Assembly: GCF_018129985.1 (NCBI RefSeq)
Contig: NZ_JAFCKT010000001.1
Span: 496,001 to 560,000 of the forward strand
Direction: 5' to 3'
Source of the DNA: Bradyrhizobium sp. SZCCT0148
GTDB lineage: Bacteria > Pseudomonadota > Alphaproteobacteria > Rhizobiales > Xanthobacteraceae
Length of the DNA: 64,000 nt
Shown: piece after piece, positions 18,218 through 27,328 of the stretch
Layout: each line of letters opens with the position of its first letter
How positions within the stretch are numbered: the stretch's first letter is position 1
Program-made: the position numbers and the translations under genes
The notes under the pieces: generated by a model
What the model saw: the letters and a program-made list of their open reading frames with translations, nothing else
What the model was told of the DNA's origin: nothing
Databases searched by the model: none

Positions 18218-19530
18218 AAATTGCGCAGGGCTTCCCGGGTCTGGCCGCCGAACTGGCCGTCCGGGGTGCCCTTGTAGAAGCCGCGCTGGGCCAGCAGCTG
18301 CTGCAGCTCCAGCCGCTCGGTGCGGGACAGCTCGCGTTCCTGCCGCGGCCAGGGCTGCACGAAGGGCTGCCCTCCACGCAGGCGGTCGGCGAAATGGCCG
18401 ATCGCCAGCGCGTAGGCCTCGGCCGGGTTATATTTCATGATGACCCGGTAATTCTGCAGCATCAGGAAGCCCGGCCCCTGCGCGCCGGCCGGCGCCAGCA
18501 GATAGGCTTTCTCTCCCGGATGCGGGAATGGCTGGCCGGTCGCCCGCTTGAGCCCGAGCTTCTCCCATTGCGCGATCGGCATCGCCTTGGCGCGGTCGGC
18601 CAGCATGTAGTTGAAGCCCTGGGGCACCACGACCTCGAAGCCCCAGGTCTGGCCGGCCTGCCAGCCGTCCTTCTTGAGGTTGTTGGCGGTCGAGGCAATC
18701 AGGTCGGTGGGATTGTCGACGACGTCGCGCCGGCCGTCGCCATCGCCATCGACGGCAAAGCGTTTGAATGCGGTCGGCATGAACTGGGTCGGGCCGAAGG
18801 CGCCGGCCCACGAGCCGCGCATCTGCTCCGGCCTCAGGTCGCCGCGGTTGAGGATCTCCAGCGCTGAGAGGAACTCGTCCTTGAAATAGGCCTGTCGCCG
18901 CCCGATGCAGGCCAGCGTGGCGGTCGATTGCAGCACGCTGCGGTCGCCCATCTGCGTCGAGTAATTGGACTCGATGCCCCAGATCGAGGCGATGATGGTG
19001 CGGTCGACGCCGGTGGCCTTCTCGGTGGCGTCGAACTGCGCCTTGTATTTGGCGAGCACCTCGCGGCCCTTGGCGAGGCGGTTTTCGTTCACGAGGATGT
19101 CGAGATAGTCCCAGATCGACTTGGTGAACTCCGGCTGCGAGTCCATGAGGTCCATGATGCGCAGATCAGGCGAAAGCCCGGCCGTGAAGCGCTGAAAATT
19201 CTCCTGCGTGACGCCGCGCCGCGCGGCATCGGGCCACATCCCGGCGACGCAATTGCTGAAATTGGAGGCCGCCTCGCGGATCGCCGCGGCCGTCATCAGC
19301 GGATGGCCGGAAGCGCCGTCCTCGCCGCTCCAGGGGAGGGCGCCGCCGGGACCGGGCGGGGCCTGCGAAGGCGCCGGATTCGCACCGGAGAAGATGCCGC
19401 CGAACAGGTTGGACAGCCCGTTCTGCGCCTGGGCCTGTGCGCTGACGGGCAGCAGCAAAGCCGCCGCGATCGTCGCAGCGCCGGTCACGGTGACCGCCCG
19501 CCTAGCCTGCCTTGCCGCCGCTCGCATCAT
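18145..19530 (-). CDS. Lytic murein transglycosylase, MltB type, with peptidoglycan-binding domain
   Basis: Cleaves peptidoglycan glycan strands in the periplasm, giving 1,6-anhydro ends. It has 461 residues: a signal peptide (to about 34), a Pro/Gly-rich linker, the SLT_2/MltB domain (about 80-380) with catalytic Glu187 in SIWGIESNYS and the motifs GSWAGAFGPTQFMPTAF and DGDGDGRRD, then a PG_binding_1 domain (about 400-458, LQQLLAQRGFYKGTPDGQFG). No lipobox, so probably soluble. The gene is convergent with the haem peroxidase gene and overlaps it by 73 bases; both frames look intact. Confidence 0.92.
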   Translation of the reverse strand: MMRAAARQARRAVTVTGAATIAAALLLPVSAQAQAQNGLSNLFGGIFSGANPAPSQAPPGPGGALPWSGEDGASGHPLMTAAAIREAASNFSNCVAGMWPDAARRGVTQENFQRFTAGLSPDLRIMDLMDSQPEFTKSIWDYLDILVNENRLAKGREVLAKYKAQFDATEKATGVDRTIIASIWGIESNYSTQMGDRSVLQSTATLACIGRRQAYFKDEFLSALEILNRGDLRPEQMRGSWAGAFGPTQFMPTAFKRFAVDGDGDGRRDVVDNPTDLIASTANNLKKDGWQAGQTWGFEVVVPQGFNYMLADRAKAMPIAQWEKLGLKRATGQPFPHPGEKAYLLAPAGAQGPGFLMLQNYRVIMKYNPAEAYALAIGHFADRLRGGQPFVQPWPRQERELSRTERLELQQLLAQRGFYKGTPDGQFGGQTREALRNFQASIGVPADGFASSDALERLRGR

Positions 19531-19745
19531 GTCTCACCCATCGCCGTCACAATCCGCCATCAGGAGGCCTGGCTACGGTTGCCAATAGCTTAACAAAAGT
19601 GAAATTCTGGCGGCGGCCTTTTTCTTAACTCTGGGCGGACGAGGCCCCACATCCGCCTTTGTTGACGGCTGCAAACAGGCTAGCAAGGAGCCATTGCTCT
19701 GTTCCCATCCCGTTCCATGTGCCCCCAGGTATTCGAAACGATCAC

Positions 19746-20621
19746 ATGAAAATTCGCAAAGCCGTATTCCCCGTCGCCGGCCTCGGCACCCGTGTCCTGC
19801 CCGCCACCAAGGCGATGCCGAAGGAAATGCTGACCATCGTCGACAAGCCGCTGATCCAGTACGTCTATGACGAGGCGCGCGAGGCCGGCATCGAGCACTT
19901 CATCTTCGTCACCGGCCGCAACAAAAGTGTCATCGAAGACCATTTCGACCGGATGTACGAGCTCGACGCCACGCTGGCCGCGCGCGGCAAGAAGGCCGAG
20001 CAGGACGTCCTGGCGCAGAACCAGCCGGAAGCCGGCGCCGTCAGCTTCACCCGCCAGCAGGCGCCGCTCGGCCTCGGTCACGCGGTCTGGTGCGCGCGCG
20101 ACATCGTCGGCAACGAGCCGTTCGCCGTCGTGCTGCCCGACGAGCTCGTGCTCAACTCGCCCGGCTGCCTGAAGCAGATGATGGATATGGCCTCGACGCT
20201 CGGCGAGAAATCCAACCTGGTCGCGGTCGAGCCGGTGCCCGACCATCTCACCCATCAATACGGCATCTGCGGCGTCGGCAAGCGCAACGGCAAGATGTTC
20301 GAGGTCGACGGCATGGTCGAGAAGCCGGCCAAGGGCACCGCGCCCTCCAATCTCTCGATCACGGGCCGCTACATCCTCCAGCCCGAGATCTTCAAGATCC
20401 TCGAGACCCAGGAGCGCGGCGCCGGCGGCGAGATCCAGCTGACCGACGCCATGATCGGGCTTGCCAAATCGCAGAAATTCTACGGCGTCGAGTTCGAGGG
20501 CGAGCGCCATGATTGCGGCTCCAAGCCCGGCTTCCTCCGCGCCAACATCGCCTACGGCCTGAAGCGCCCGGAACTGCGCGACGGACTGATCACGGAGATG
20601 AAGAAATATCTGGGGCAGTAG
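19746..20621 (+). CDS. galU: UTP-glucose-1-phosphate uridylyltransferase
   Basis: Makes UDP-glucose from UTP and glucose-1-phosphate for exopolysaccharide, LPS and glucan synthesis. It has 291 residues, the usual length. The nucleotide motif is AGLGTRVLPATKAMPKEML, followed by DKPLIQYVYDEA and MVEKPAKGTAPSNL, all diagnostic. I chose ATG 19746 (MKIRKAVFPV), the standard start of the family; the frame is open 29 codons further upstream but that part is unlike GalU. No strong ribosome site is visible. It stands alone. Confidence 0.95.
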   Translation: MKIRKAVFPVAGLGTRVLPATKAMPKEMLTIVDKPLIQYVYDEAREAGIEHFIFVTGRNKSVIEDHFDRMYELDATLAARGKKAEQDVLAQNQPEAGAVSFTRQQAPLGLGHAVWCARDIVGNEPFAVVLPDELVLNSPGCLKQMMDMASTLGEKSNLVAVEPVPDHLTHQYGICGVGKRNGKMFEVDGMVEKPAKGTAPSNLSITGRYILQPEIFKILETQERGAGGEIQLTDAMIGLAKSQKFYGVEFEGERHDCGSKPGFLRANIAYGLKRPELRDGLITEMKKYLGQ

Positions 20622-20714
20622 CGGCCACACATTCCGCTGTCGTCCCCGCCTTCGCGGGGCAGCACCGGGGCTGTTGCGGATTGCGTCGCGCTCGACCGCA
20701 GTGAGGAGCGTGTC

Positions 20715-22211
20715 TCACGCCACCAGCGACAGCTTCGGCAGGCTCGCGACCACCGACTGATTCCGTCCGCCGGCCTTCGCCGCGTAGAGTGCCTTGTCGG
20801 CGGCGGCGACCAGGATCGCCCAATCCATGCCGGTGGTGGGAACGAGGCTGGCGACGCCGCAGGATACCGTTGAAATCACCTCGTCGTCGGACCAGCCCTG
20901 CACCTTGGCACGGATCGTCTCGGCGACCTTGAAAGCGTCGGTGGCGGACGTGTTCGGCAGCAGCACGGCAAATTCCTCGCCGCCATAGCGCGCGGCGCAG
21001 TCGCCGGCCCGGCTCACCGAATCGGAAATGCAGATGGCGATGCCGACCAGCACCTGGTCGCCGGCCTGATGGCCGAACGTGTCGTTGTACGCCTTGAAGT
21101 GATCGGCATCGATCATCAACAGCGCGAGCGGCGCCTTCTGGCGCATGGCGCGCCGCCACTCGATGTCGATGACGGAATCGAACTTGCGGCGGTTTCGCAG
21201 GCCGGTGAGCGCGTCCGTCGTCGCCATCTCCTCGAGCTTGCGCTCGGCCTCGGCGCGGCGGCCGATCTCACGCGCGAGCACGAGCGTCGATCCCAGCATG
21301 AACAGGATGAGCGCCACCACCACGGCACCGATCCGGTAAGCCTCCTTCCGCCACAGCTCGAACACGGCGCTCAAGGGCTTGCCGGCAACGACAAACAGCG
21401 GGCTGGTGCCGCTGCTGCGAACATACAGCCTCGGGGTCGTGTCGACGGGGCCCTGGCCGGCATAGGCGCCGCCGACGCGCAGATTGTCCGCCTTCCAGTC
21501 CAGGCGCGCACCGAGGTTCTTGCCGATCACGTCGAGATCGAACGGCCGCCGCATCATGATGGTGCGGTCTCGGTTGAGCACGGTGATGGTGTCTTCGGGG
21601 CCGAGGTTCAGCCGGTCGAACAATTCGTGGAAATAGCTGAAGCGGATCGAACCGGCGACGACGCCTGTAAAGCCGCCGTCGCTGTCGCTGATGCGCCGGC
21701 TCAGCACGATCGAATAGGCGCCGCGAAACAGCATGGGACGACTGACGAACAGTCCGGCTCCGGGGTTGTCGCGATGGACCTTGAAGTAGTCCTCCTCGCT
21801 CCGATTCTCCGGTGCAGGATCGAGCGTGGAGGCGTCGATCGTCAGCCTGCCCCCGGCATCGAACACCTGGATGGCGCCGAAATGCCGGGCGGTCATGGCA
21901 TGGTCGAACAGGATCAGGTGACGGATCGGCTTCGACACGGTCGCAAGCTCGGGCAGCAGCATGTTGCTGGCGACCGCCTTCAGCGCAAGGTCGTAGATCT
22001 CGATATTGCGGCCGATGTCGGACTCGATGGTCGTCGCCAGGTTCTCCAGCGTCTGGCGGGCGAGCGCCTCCTCGCCCCGGCGCATGTCGAGCATGACGTT
22101 GACGCAAATGGCGGAAAAGCCGATCACCGTCACCACGGACGAGATGATCAGCAGCTTCGCCGAAATCCGCCACGGCCGGCGGGCCGTGACTTCGCGCCAT
22201 CCAGACAGCAT
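20715..22211 (-). CDS. Membrane diguanylate cyclase with periplasmic Cache sensor
   Basis: Predicted to make cyclic di-GMP. It has 498 residues. A first helix (AKLLIISSVVTVIGFSAICV) and a second (IGAVVVALILFMLGSTLVLA) bracket a periplasmic dCache-like domain of about 250 residues. The C-terminal GGDEF domain is complete: DALTGLRNRRKFD, the active motif GGEEF, and an inhibitory I-site RAGD placed five residues before it. This predicts an active, product-inhibited enzyme. ATG 22211 is chosen because GGAG lies 6 bases upstream; the frame is open for another 24 codons. The ligand is unknown. Confidence 0.92.
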   Translation of the reverse strand: MLSGWREVTARRPWRISAKLLIISSVVTVIGFSAICVNVMLDMRRGEEALARQTLENLATTIESDIGRNIEIYDLALKAVASNMLLPELATVSKPIRHLILFDHAMTARHFGAIQVFDAGGRLTIDASTLDPAPENRSEEDYFKVHRDNPGAGLFVSRPMLFRGAYSIVLSRRISDSDGGFTGVVAGSIRFSYFHELFDRLNLGPEDTITVLNRDRTIMMRRPFDLDVIGKNLGARLDWKADNLRVGGAYAGQGPVDTTPRLYVRSSGTSPLFVVAGKPLSAVFELWRKEAYRIGAVVVALILFMLGSTLVLAREIGRRAEAERKLEEMATTDALTGLRNRRKFDSVIDIEWRRAMRQKAPLALLMIDADHFKAYNDTFGHQAGDQVLVGIAICISDSVSRAGDCAARYGGEEFAVLLPNTSATDAFKVAETIRAKVQGWSDDEVISTVSCGVASLVPTTGMDWAILVAAADKALYAAKAGGRNQSVVASLPKLSLVA

Positions 22212-22364
22212 CGCTTTCTCCCGATCCTGATGGATGCGCCCGAAAGCTTGAGTAGTGTTTAAGGAAGGACGGCGCTGCCGCAATGAGTTAAGAACCGGTT
22301 TACGCGGCTCATCGAATTGGGCAGGCAGACCGAGCGAAACCGGGCTTGGGACGAGAGGACTGAT

Positions 22365-22628
22365 GTGAACGACTACGACGCGTTACGGGACTATCTGCTG
22401 CGGCAGAAGCAGGCCGAATTTGTCCTGAGTTTCGAGCAGATCGAGGAGATCATCGGCGCCGCCTTGCCGCGCGCGGCCAACCGCGCCTCATGGTGGGATA
22501 CCTCGCGCAGTCCGGACATTCAGATGCCCCAGCGCGAAGCCTGCCTCGCCGCAGGCTTCAAGGCTACGCGGATGCCGGACGGGCAGACCGTGCGATTCAC
22601 GAAGATGAAGAAGGACGGGCGACGGTAG
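22365..22628 (+). CDS. Small DUF7662-like protein
   Basis: Conserved small protein of 87 residues, function unknown. The pattern YDALRDYLLRQ, then SFEQIEEIIGAALPRAAN, WWDTS and AGFKATRM matches the DUF7662 type, thought to be a DNA-binding-like fold related to the N-terminus of ScoMcrA-type proteins; that link is uncertain. GTG 22365 is preferred, with GAGAGG at 22353-22358. The gene lies divergent from the diguanylate cyclase gene. An overlapping ATG at 22363 is out of frame. Confidence 0.72.
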   Translation: MNDYDALRDYLLRQKQAEFVLSFEQIEEIIGAALPRAANRASWWDTSRSPDIQMPQREACLAAGFKATRMPDGQTVRFTKMKKDGRR

Positions 22629-22669
22629 CGGCGTGCTTTCGTTCATCTCCCACGGGGTAAGTATCGTAG

Positions 22670-22751
22670 GGTGGGCGAAGCGAAGCGTGCCCACGATCTG
22701 TTGCTGTGCTGGATAGATGGTGGGCACGGCGCAAGCGCGCCTTTGCCCACC
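22670..22751. repeat. Two-hairpin intergenic repeat, copy 2 (inverted)
   Basis: Two palindromic arms at 22670-22694 and 22719-22751, 24 bases apart. This is the reverse complement arrangement of the element at 6536-6617. It lies between convergent genes, as copy 1 does. Confidence 0.85.
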
Positions 22752-22766
22752 CCACGGTACTGTCGA

Positions 22767-25643
22767 TCAGCTCGCCGCTTCCAGCCGCACTTCCGTCAAG
22801 AGCCGCATCGCCGCGTCCGCGTCCATCGGCTCGCCGAAGGCGAAGCCCTGTGCGTATTCGCAACCCATCTGGTAGAGCTCGACCGCGTCGGAATCGGTCT
22901 CGGCGCCTTCGGCCACCACGTCCATGCCGAGGTCGTGCGCGAGTGCGATGATCGACTTCAGGATCACCGGGCGGGTGCCGCGGTTGGTCGTGCGCACAAA
23001 GGACTGGTCGATCTTGATGGTGTCGAACGGGAAGCGCTGCAGATAGGCCAGCGACGAGTGGCCGGTGCCGAAATCGTCGAGCGACAGCCCGGTGCCGAGC
23101 TCGCGGATCCGCGTCAGCATTTGCGCCGCGTGCTCCGGATTCTCCATCACCAGCGATTCCGTCAGTTCGAGCTTGAGGGTGCCGCGGGCCACCGAGGAGC
23201 GCGACAGCACGGTCCGGATGTCGTGGATCAGATCGTGGCGCAGCAACTGCCGCGACGAGACGTTGACGGAGGCGAAGATCGGCTCGCGCGAGCGCATCGC
23301 GCGCTGCCAGATCGAAAGCTGCTTGGCGGTCTGGTCCAGCACGAACATGCCGAGGTCGACGATCAGGCCGGTCTCTTCGGCGATGGTGATGAATTCCGAC
23401 GGCGCCATGCGGCCGAGCTTCGGGTGATCCCAGCGCACCAGCGCCTCGAAGCCGGCCACCGAACGATCCTCCAGCCGCACGATCGGCTGGTACAGGATGG
23501 TAAGCTCCTGCCGCTCGATGGCGCGGCGCAGTTCGCTCTCCAGCGTCAGGCGGTCGGTCTTCCGCGCCCGCATGGCGGGCTTGTAGACGTCGATGCGGTC
23601 GCCGCCGATGCGCTTGGAGTGATACATCGCAAGCTCGGCATCCTTGATGATCTCGTCCGTCAGCTGCGTTTGCGGATCGGAGAGCGCAAGGCCGATCGAT
23701 GCGGTGAGGAAGATCTCGCGGTCGTTGAAGGCGATCGGCGCGCGGATGGTCTTGCGGATGGTCTCGGCGAAGGCGGTGATGCGGGCCGGATCCTGCTCCG
23801 ACAGCAGGATCAGGCCGAACTGGTCGCCGGCAAGCCGTGCCAGCGTGTCCTGCGGCTTCAGGATGCGGGTGAGGCGGCGGGCCAGCGTCAGCAGGATGGA
23901 ATCGCCGACCGCGATGCCGACGGAATCGTTGACCTGCTTGAAGCGGTCGAGATCGATCACCATCAGCGTCGGCCGCAGCGTCGGCATGGTCTTGGCGAAA
24001 TGCGCCACCGCACCCAGCCGGTCCATGAACAGCTTGCGGTTGGGCAGGCCGGTGAGGTTGTCGTGCACGGAATCGTGGAGCAGGCGCTCTTCGGCGTTGC
24101 GCAGTTCGGTGACGTCGGTGAGCGTGCCGACGACGCGCGAGACCTCGCCGTCGGAGCCGACCACCGGGCGCGCCTTGAGCGCGAACCACATGAAATGGCC
24201 GTCCGGCGTGCGCAGGCGGAAATCCTGCACCAGGCGGCCGCGGCGCTGGTCGAGCACGCTGTCGAGCGCGGCGCGGAAACGGTCCTGGTCGAGCGGATGC
24301 AGCACCTCTAGCCAGGAGGCCGCGGGCCCTTCCAGCGTGCCGCGCTTCAATCCGAGCAGGGCTTCGGTCTCGGGACTGGTGAAAACCTTGTCGGCGGAAA
24401 CGTCCCAATCCCAGATCAGGTCGCCGGAGCCGGCCAGCGCCAGCGCGCGCCGCTCGATATCGGAGACGACGCCGGTGGTGGCGCCGCCGCCGGCAAAGGC
24501 GTGCTGCATCACCGTAAAGCCGATCAGCATCACGATCAGGACGAGGCCGCCGAGCAGGGCAGGGCCGACGATGTCGTTGGTCACCGAGCCCGCCACCGTC
24601 ATGCCGGCCGCGACCACCCAGACCACGAGCAGGAACCAGGTCGGGATCAACAGCACCGCGCGATCGAAGCCGTGGGTGGAGAGGTAGACGATCAGCGCGA
24701 AGCCGGCGAAGGCGATCAGCACCAGCGAGATGCGCGCGATGCCGGAGGCCACCGCCGGATCGAACAGGGCCAGTGCCACCAGCGATCCCAGGAACGCCAG
24801 CCAGCCCACCGTGATGTGCGAATAGCGCACGTGCCATCGGCTGAGATTGAGATAGGCGAACAGGAACACCAGCAGCGTCGCCGCCAGGATCGCCTCGCCC
24901 GCCGCGCGCCAGATGCGCTCGGCGTTGTTCGACATGTCGAGCACCTTGCCCCAGAAGCCGAAATCGACGCCGATATAGACCAGCACCGCCCAGGCCAGCG
25001 CCGCGGCGGCCGGGAACATGATGCTGCCCTTGACCACGAACAGAATGGTCAGCACCAGCGCGAGCAAGCCGGAGATGCCGATCACGATGCCCTGATACAG
25101 CGTGAACGAGTTGACCTTGTCCTTGTAGGCTTCCGGCTCCCACAGATAGAGCTGCGGCAGCTTGTCGGTACGCAGCTCCGCGACGAAGGTGATGACGGCG
25201 CCGGGGTCGAGCGTGACGCGGAATACGTCGGCGGTCGGACTTTCCTGCCGCTCCGGCCGGTCGCCGGTCGACGGCGTGATGGTCGCGATGCGCGACAGGC
25301 CGAGGTCGGGCCACAGCAGCCCCGAGGAGACGATGCGGTAATGCGGGGCGACGATCAGGCGGTCGAGCTGGTCGTCGGTGTTGTTGGCGAGCGCAAACAC
25401 CACCCAGTTCTGGCCGCCTTCGCGCGCGCGCACCTCGATGCGGCGGACGATGCCGTCGGTGCCGGGCGCGGTCGAAACCTGGATGCGGTCGGCATCACTG
25501 CGCTGATGCTCGAGCACGCCCGTGAGGTCGATCGCGGGCGCGTCGCTGCGGACGCTGACGGCGTCGAGCGCGCGCGCGGGATACGCGGCGACGAGAATCA
25601 TGAAGCCGAGCGCGATGGGCGCGAGGCACCTGATCAGACGCAA
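22767..25643 (-). CDS. Membrane PAS-GGDEF-EAL protein, likely cyclic di-GMP phosphodiesterase
   Basis: Large regulator of 958 residues. A signal peptide and an extracytoplasmic beta-rich domain (about 27-180) resemble 7TMR-DISM extracellular domains. Seven or so helices follow (about 180-380), then a PAS domain (about 395-515), GGDEF (about 525-685) and EAL (about 700-950). The GGDEF motif is degenerate (AGDQF) and has no I-site. The EAL domain keeps its catalytic set: FEALVRW, VNVSS, LELTES, LDDFGTG, KIDQSFV and AEGAET. The prediction is c-di-GMP breakdown, with the GGDEF domain perhaps sensing GTP. It is close to the diguanylate cyclase gene at 20715-22211, which could oppose it. Confidence 0.92.
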   Translation of the reverse strand: MRLIRCLAPIALGFMILVAAYPARALDAVSVRSDAPAIDLTGVLEHQRSDADRIQVSTAPGTDGIVRRIEVRAREGGQNWVVFALANNTDDQLDRLIVAPHYRIVSSGLLWPDLGLSRIATITPSTGDRPERQESPTADVFRVTLDPGAVITFVAELRTDKLPQLYLWEPEAYKDKVNSFTLYQGIVIGISGLLALVLTILFVVKGSIMFPAAAALAWAVLVYIGVDFGFWGKVLDMSNNAERIWRAAGEAILAATLLVFLFAYLNLSRWHVRYSHITVGWLAFLGSLVALALFDPAVASGIARISLVLIAFAGFALIVYLSTHGFDRAVLLIPTWFLLVVWVVAAGMTVAGSVTNDIVGPALLGGLVLIVMLIGFTVMQHAFAGGGATTGVVSDIERRALALAGSGDLIWDWDVSADKVFTSPETEALLGLKRGTLEGPAASWLEVLHPLDQDRFRAALDSVLDQRRGRLVQDFRLRTPDGHFMWFALKARPVVGSDGEVSRVVGTLTDVTELRNAEERLLHDSVHDNLTGLPNRKLFMDRLGAVAHFAKTMPTLRPTLMVIDLDRFKQVNDSVGIAVGDSILLTLARRLTRILKPQDTLARLAGDQFGLILLSEQDPARITAFAETIRKTIRAPIAFNDREIFLTASIGLALSDPQTQLTDEIIKDAELAMYHSKRIGGDRIDVYKPAMRARKTDRLTLESELRRAIERQELTILYQPIVRLEDRSVAGFEALVRWDHPKLGRMAPSEFITIAEETGLIVDLGMFVLDQTAKQLSIWQRAMRSREPIFASVNVSSRQLLRHDLIHDIRTVLSRSSVARGTLKLELTESLVMENPEHAAQMLTRIRELGTGLSLDDFGTGHSSLAYLQRFPFDTIKIDQSFVRTTNRGTRPVILKSIIALAHDLGMDVVAEGAETDSDAVELYQMGCEYAQGFAFGEPMDADAAMRLLTEVRLEAAS

Positions 25644-25782
25644 GGTCAGTTCTCCGCGTTCGACGCAAACGACTCAGGTGAAGACGATTTCAGACCGCAC
25701 GGGTGCGTTCAGTGCGTCGCGATAGATGCCACGAAAGCGAGGAAAATCAAAGGGTTTCCGCCGCCGCCTGTGGGTCAGCGGC

Positions 25783-26781
25783 CTAGACCTCCAACACAAT
25801 TTTGCCAATATGTGCGCTCGTCTCCATGCGCCGGTGCGCATCGGCTGCCTTTTCCAGCGGGAAACTGCTGTCCATCAGCGGTTTGACGCGGCCTTCGCGC
25901 AAAAGCGGCATCACTTTCGCCTCGATTGCGGCCACCATCGCCGCCTTGTCCGCATTCGTACGGGGGCGCAGGGTCGAGCCGGTATGGGTCAGGCGCTTGA
26001 CCATCACCTTGGCGATGTTGACGGTGACCTTGGGGCCGTTGAGGGTCGCGATCTGCACGATCCGGCCGTCGACTGCGGCGGCATCATAGTTGCGGTCGAC
26101 ATATTCGCCGGCGACCATGTCGAGGATCAGATTGACGCCTTCCTTGTTGGTCGCTTCCTTGACCACGGCGACGAAGTCTTCGGTCTTGTAATTGATGGCG
26201 CGGTCGGCGCCGAGCTTGAGGCAGGCATCGATCTTGTCCTGCGATCCCACCGTGACGAACACCTTCGCACCGAACGCCTTCGCCAGCTGGATCGCCATGG
26301 TACCGATGCCGGAGGAGCCACCATGGATCAGAAGCGTCTCGCCGGCCTTAAGGCCACCGCGCTCGAACACGTTGTGCCAGACCGTCATCAGGGTTTCCGG
26401 CAGCGCGCCGGCTTCCTTCATCGACAGCGCGGGCGGAACGCTCATCGCCTGGGCGTCCTGCGCGATGCAGTACTGCGCATAGCCGCCGCCGGCAACGAGC
26501 GACATCACCTTGTCGCCGATCTTGTGCCGCTTGGCATTGCTGCCGACCGCCACCACTTCGCCCGCGATCTCGAGACCGGGCAGGTCGCTCGCGCCGGGCG
26601 GCGGCGGATAGGCGCCGGAGCGCTGCGCCACGTCGGGCCGGTTCACGCCCGCGGCTTGCACCTTGACCAGGATCTCGTCGAGGCCGGGCTGCGGCAGCGC
26701 GCGCTGTTCCGGGATCAGCACCTCGGGTCCGCCGGGTTTGGAGATGGCGACCACGGTCATTTGCGCGGGCAGCTTGTCCAT
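25783..26781 (-). CDS. NAD(P)H-quinone oxidoreductase (MDR family)
   Basis: Zinc-independent medium-chain reductase of 332 residues, PIG3/QOR-like. The N-terminal GroES fold has VNRPDVAQRSGAYPPPPG and GLEIAGEV; the cofactor motif is HGGSSGIGTMAIQLAKAFGA, with the SGIG variant of the Rossmann loop. It likely reduces quinones or related carbonyls with NADPH. ATG 26781 is chosen (AAGGA 6 bases upstream); the frame is open 23 codons further. It is divergent from the DUF1192 gene. Confidence 0.92.
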   Translation of the reverse strand: MDKLPAQMTVVAISKPGGPEVLIPEQRALPQPGLDEILVKVQAAGVNRPDVAQRSGAYPPPPGASDLPGLEIAGEVVAVGSNAKRHKIGDKVMSLVAGGGYAQYCIAQDAQAMSVPPALSMKEAGALPETLMTVWHNVFERGGLKAGETLLIHGGSSGIGTMAIQLAKAFGAKVFVTVGSQDKIDACLKLGADRAINYKTEDFVAVVKEATNKEGVNLILDMVAGEYVDRNYDAAAVDGRIVQIATLNGPKVTVNIAKVMVKRLTHTGSTLRPRTNADKAAMVAAIEAKVMPLLREGRVKPLMDSSFPLEKAADAHRRMETSAHIGKIVLEV

Positions 26782-26897
26782 GATGTGTCCTTGGGTGAAG
26801 GTGCGGGATGAACGAGGCCTTTGATTAGCCAGCGCGGTCCGGACTGGCAACTGCCTGAGCCGTGTGGTCCGGTCCGCGGACGAGAGGAGGATTGACG

Positions 26898-27089
26898 ATG
26901 GCGACGGAAGACGACGACCGCCCGCGCAAGAAGGTCAGCCATGACATCGGACAGGATCTCTCACTCTTGTCGGTCGAGGAACTGACCGAGCGCGTCACGC
27001 TGCTGAAGTCCGAAATCGCAAGGCTGGAAGAGGCCGCCACCAGGAAGCGCGCCTCGCGCGACGCGGCCAACAGCATTTTCAAGTCTTAG
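26898..27089 (+). CDS. DUF1192 family small coiled-coil protein
   Basis: Conserved alphaproteobacterial protein of 63 residues. It begins MATEDDDRPRKK and continues with IGQDLSLLSVEELTERV and LKSEIARLEEAATRK, the DUF1192 pattern of a short helix and a coiled coil. Function unknown. A perfect GAGGAGG at 26884-26890, 7 bases before ATG 26898, fixes the start. Placement next to rcdA and rpmE is usual in related genomes. Confidence 0.9.
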   Translation: MATEDDDRPRKKVSHDIGQDLSLLSVEELTERVTLLKSEIARLEEAATRKRASRDAANSIFKS

Positions 27090-27102
27090 GAATTTCACAA
27101 CT

Positions 27103-27222
27103 CTCGTGTCCCGGACGCGGTGCGTCACGCAGTGACGCTCCGCAGAGCCTGGACGCATGTCACGCGCAAGACCGTTTCGTCATTCCGGGCTCGGGACGTT
27201 GTCGCGCCCCGGAAACGACGGC
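27103..27222. repeat. Partial copies of two intergenic repeat families
   Basis: CTCTCGTGTCCCGGACGCG at 27103 begins like the elements at 32568 and 45893. From 27178, a GTCATTCCGGG / CGCCCCGGAA hairpin is like those at 28117 and 39506. It fills the start of the 501-base gap between the DUF1192 gene and rcdA. Confidence 0.6.
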
Positions 27223-27328
27223 AGAGAGGGAAACGTGTCATCTCGCTCGGCCACTGACCGACATGGCTAACGAACCCTCAAAGAAATCGCTCGTTTACGG
27301 TCGATTAAGCTTTCGGGTTTATGACTTG

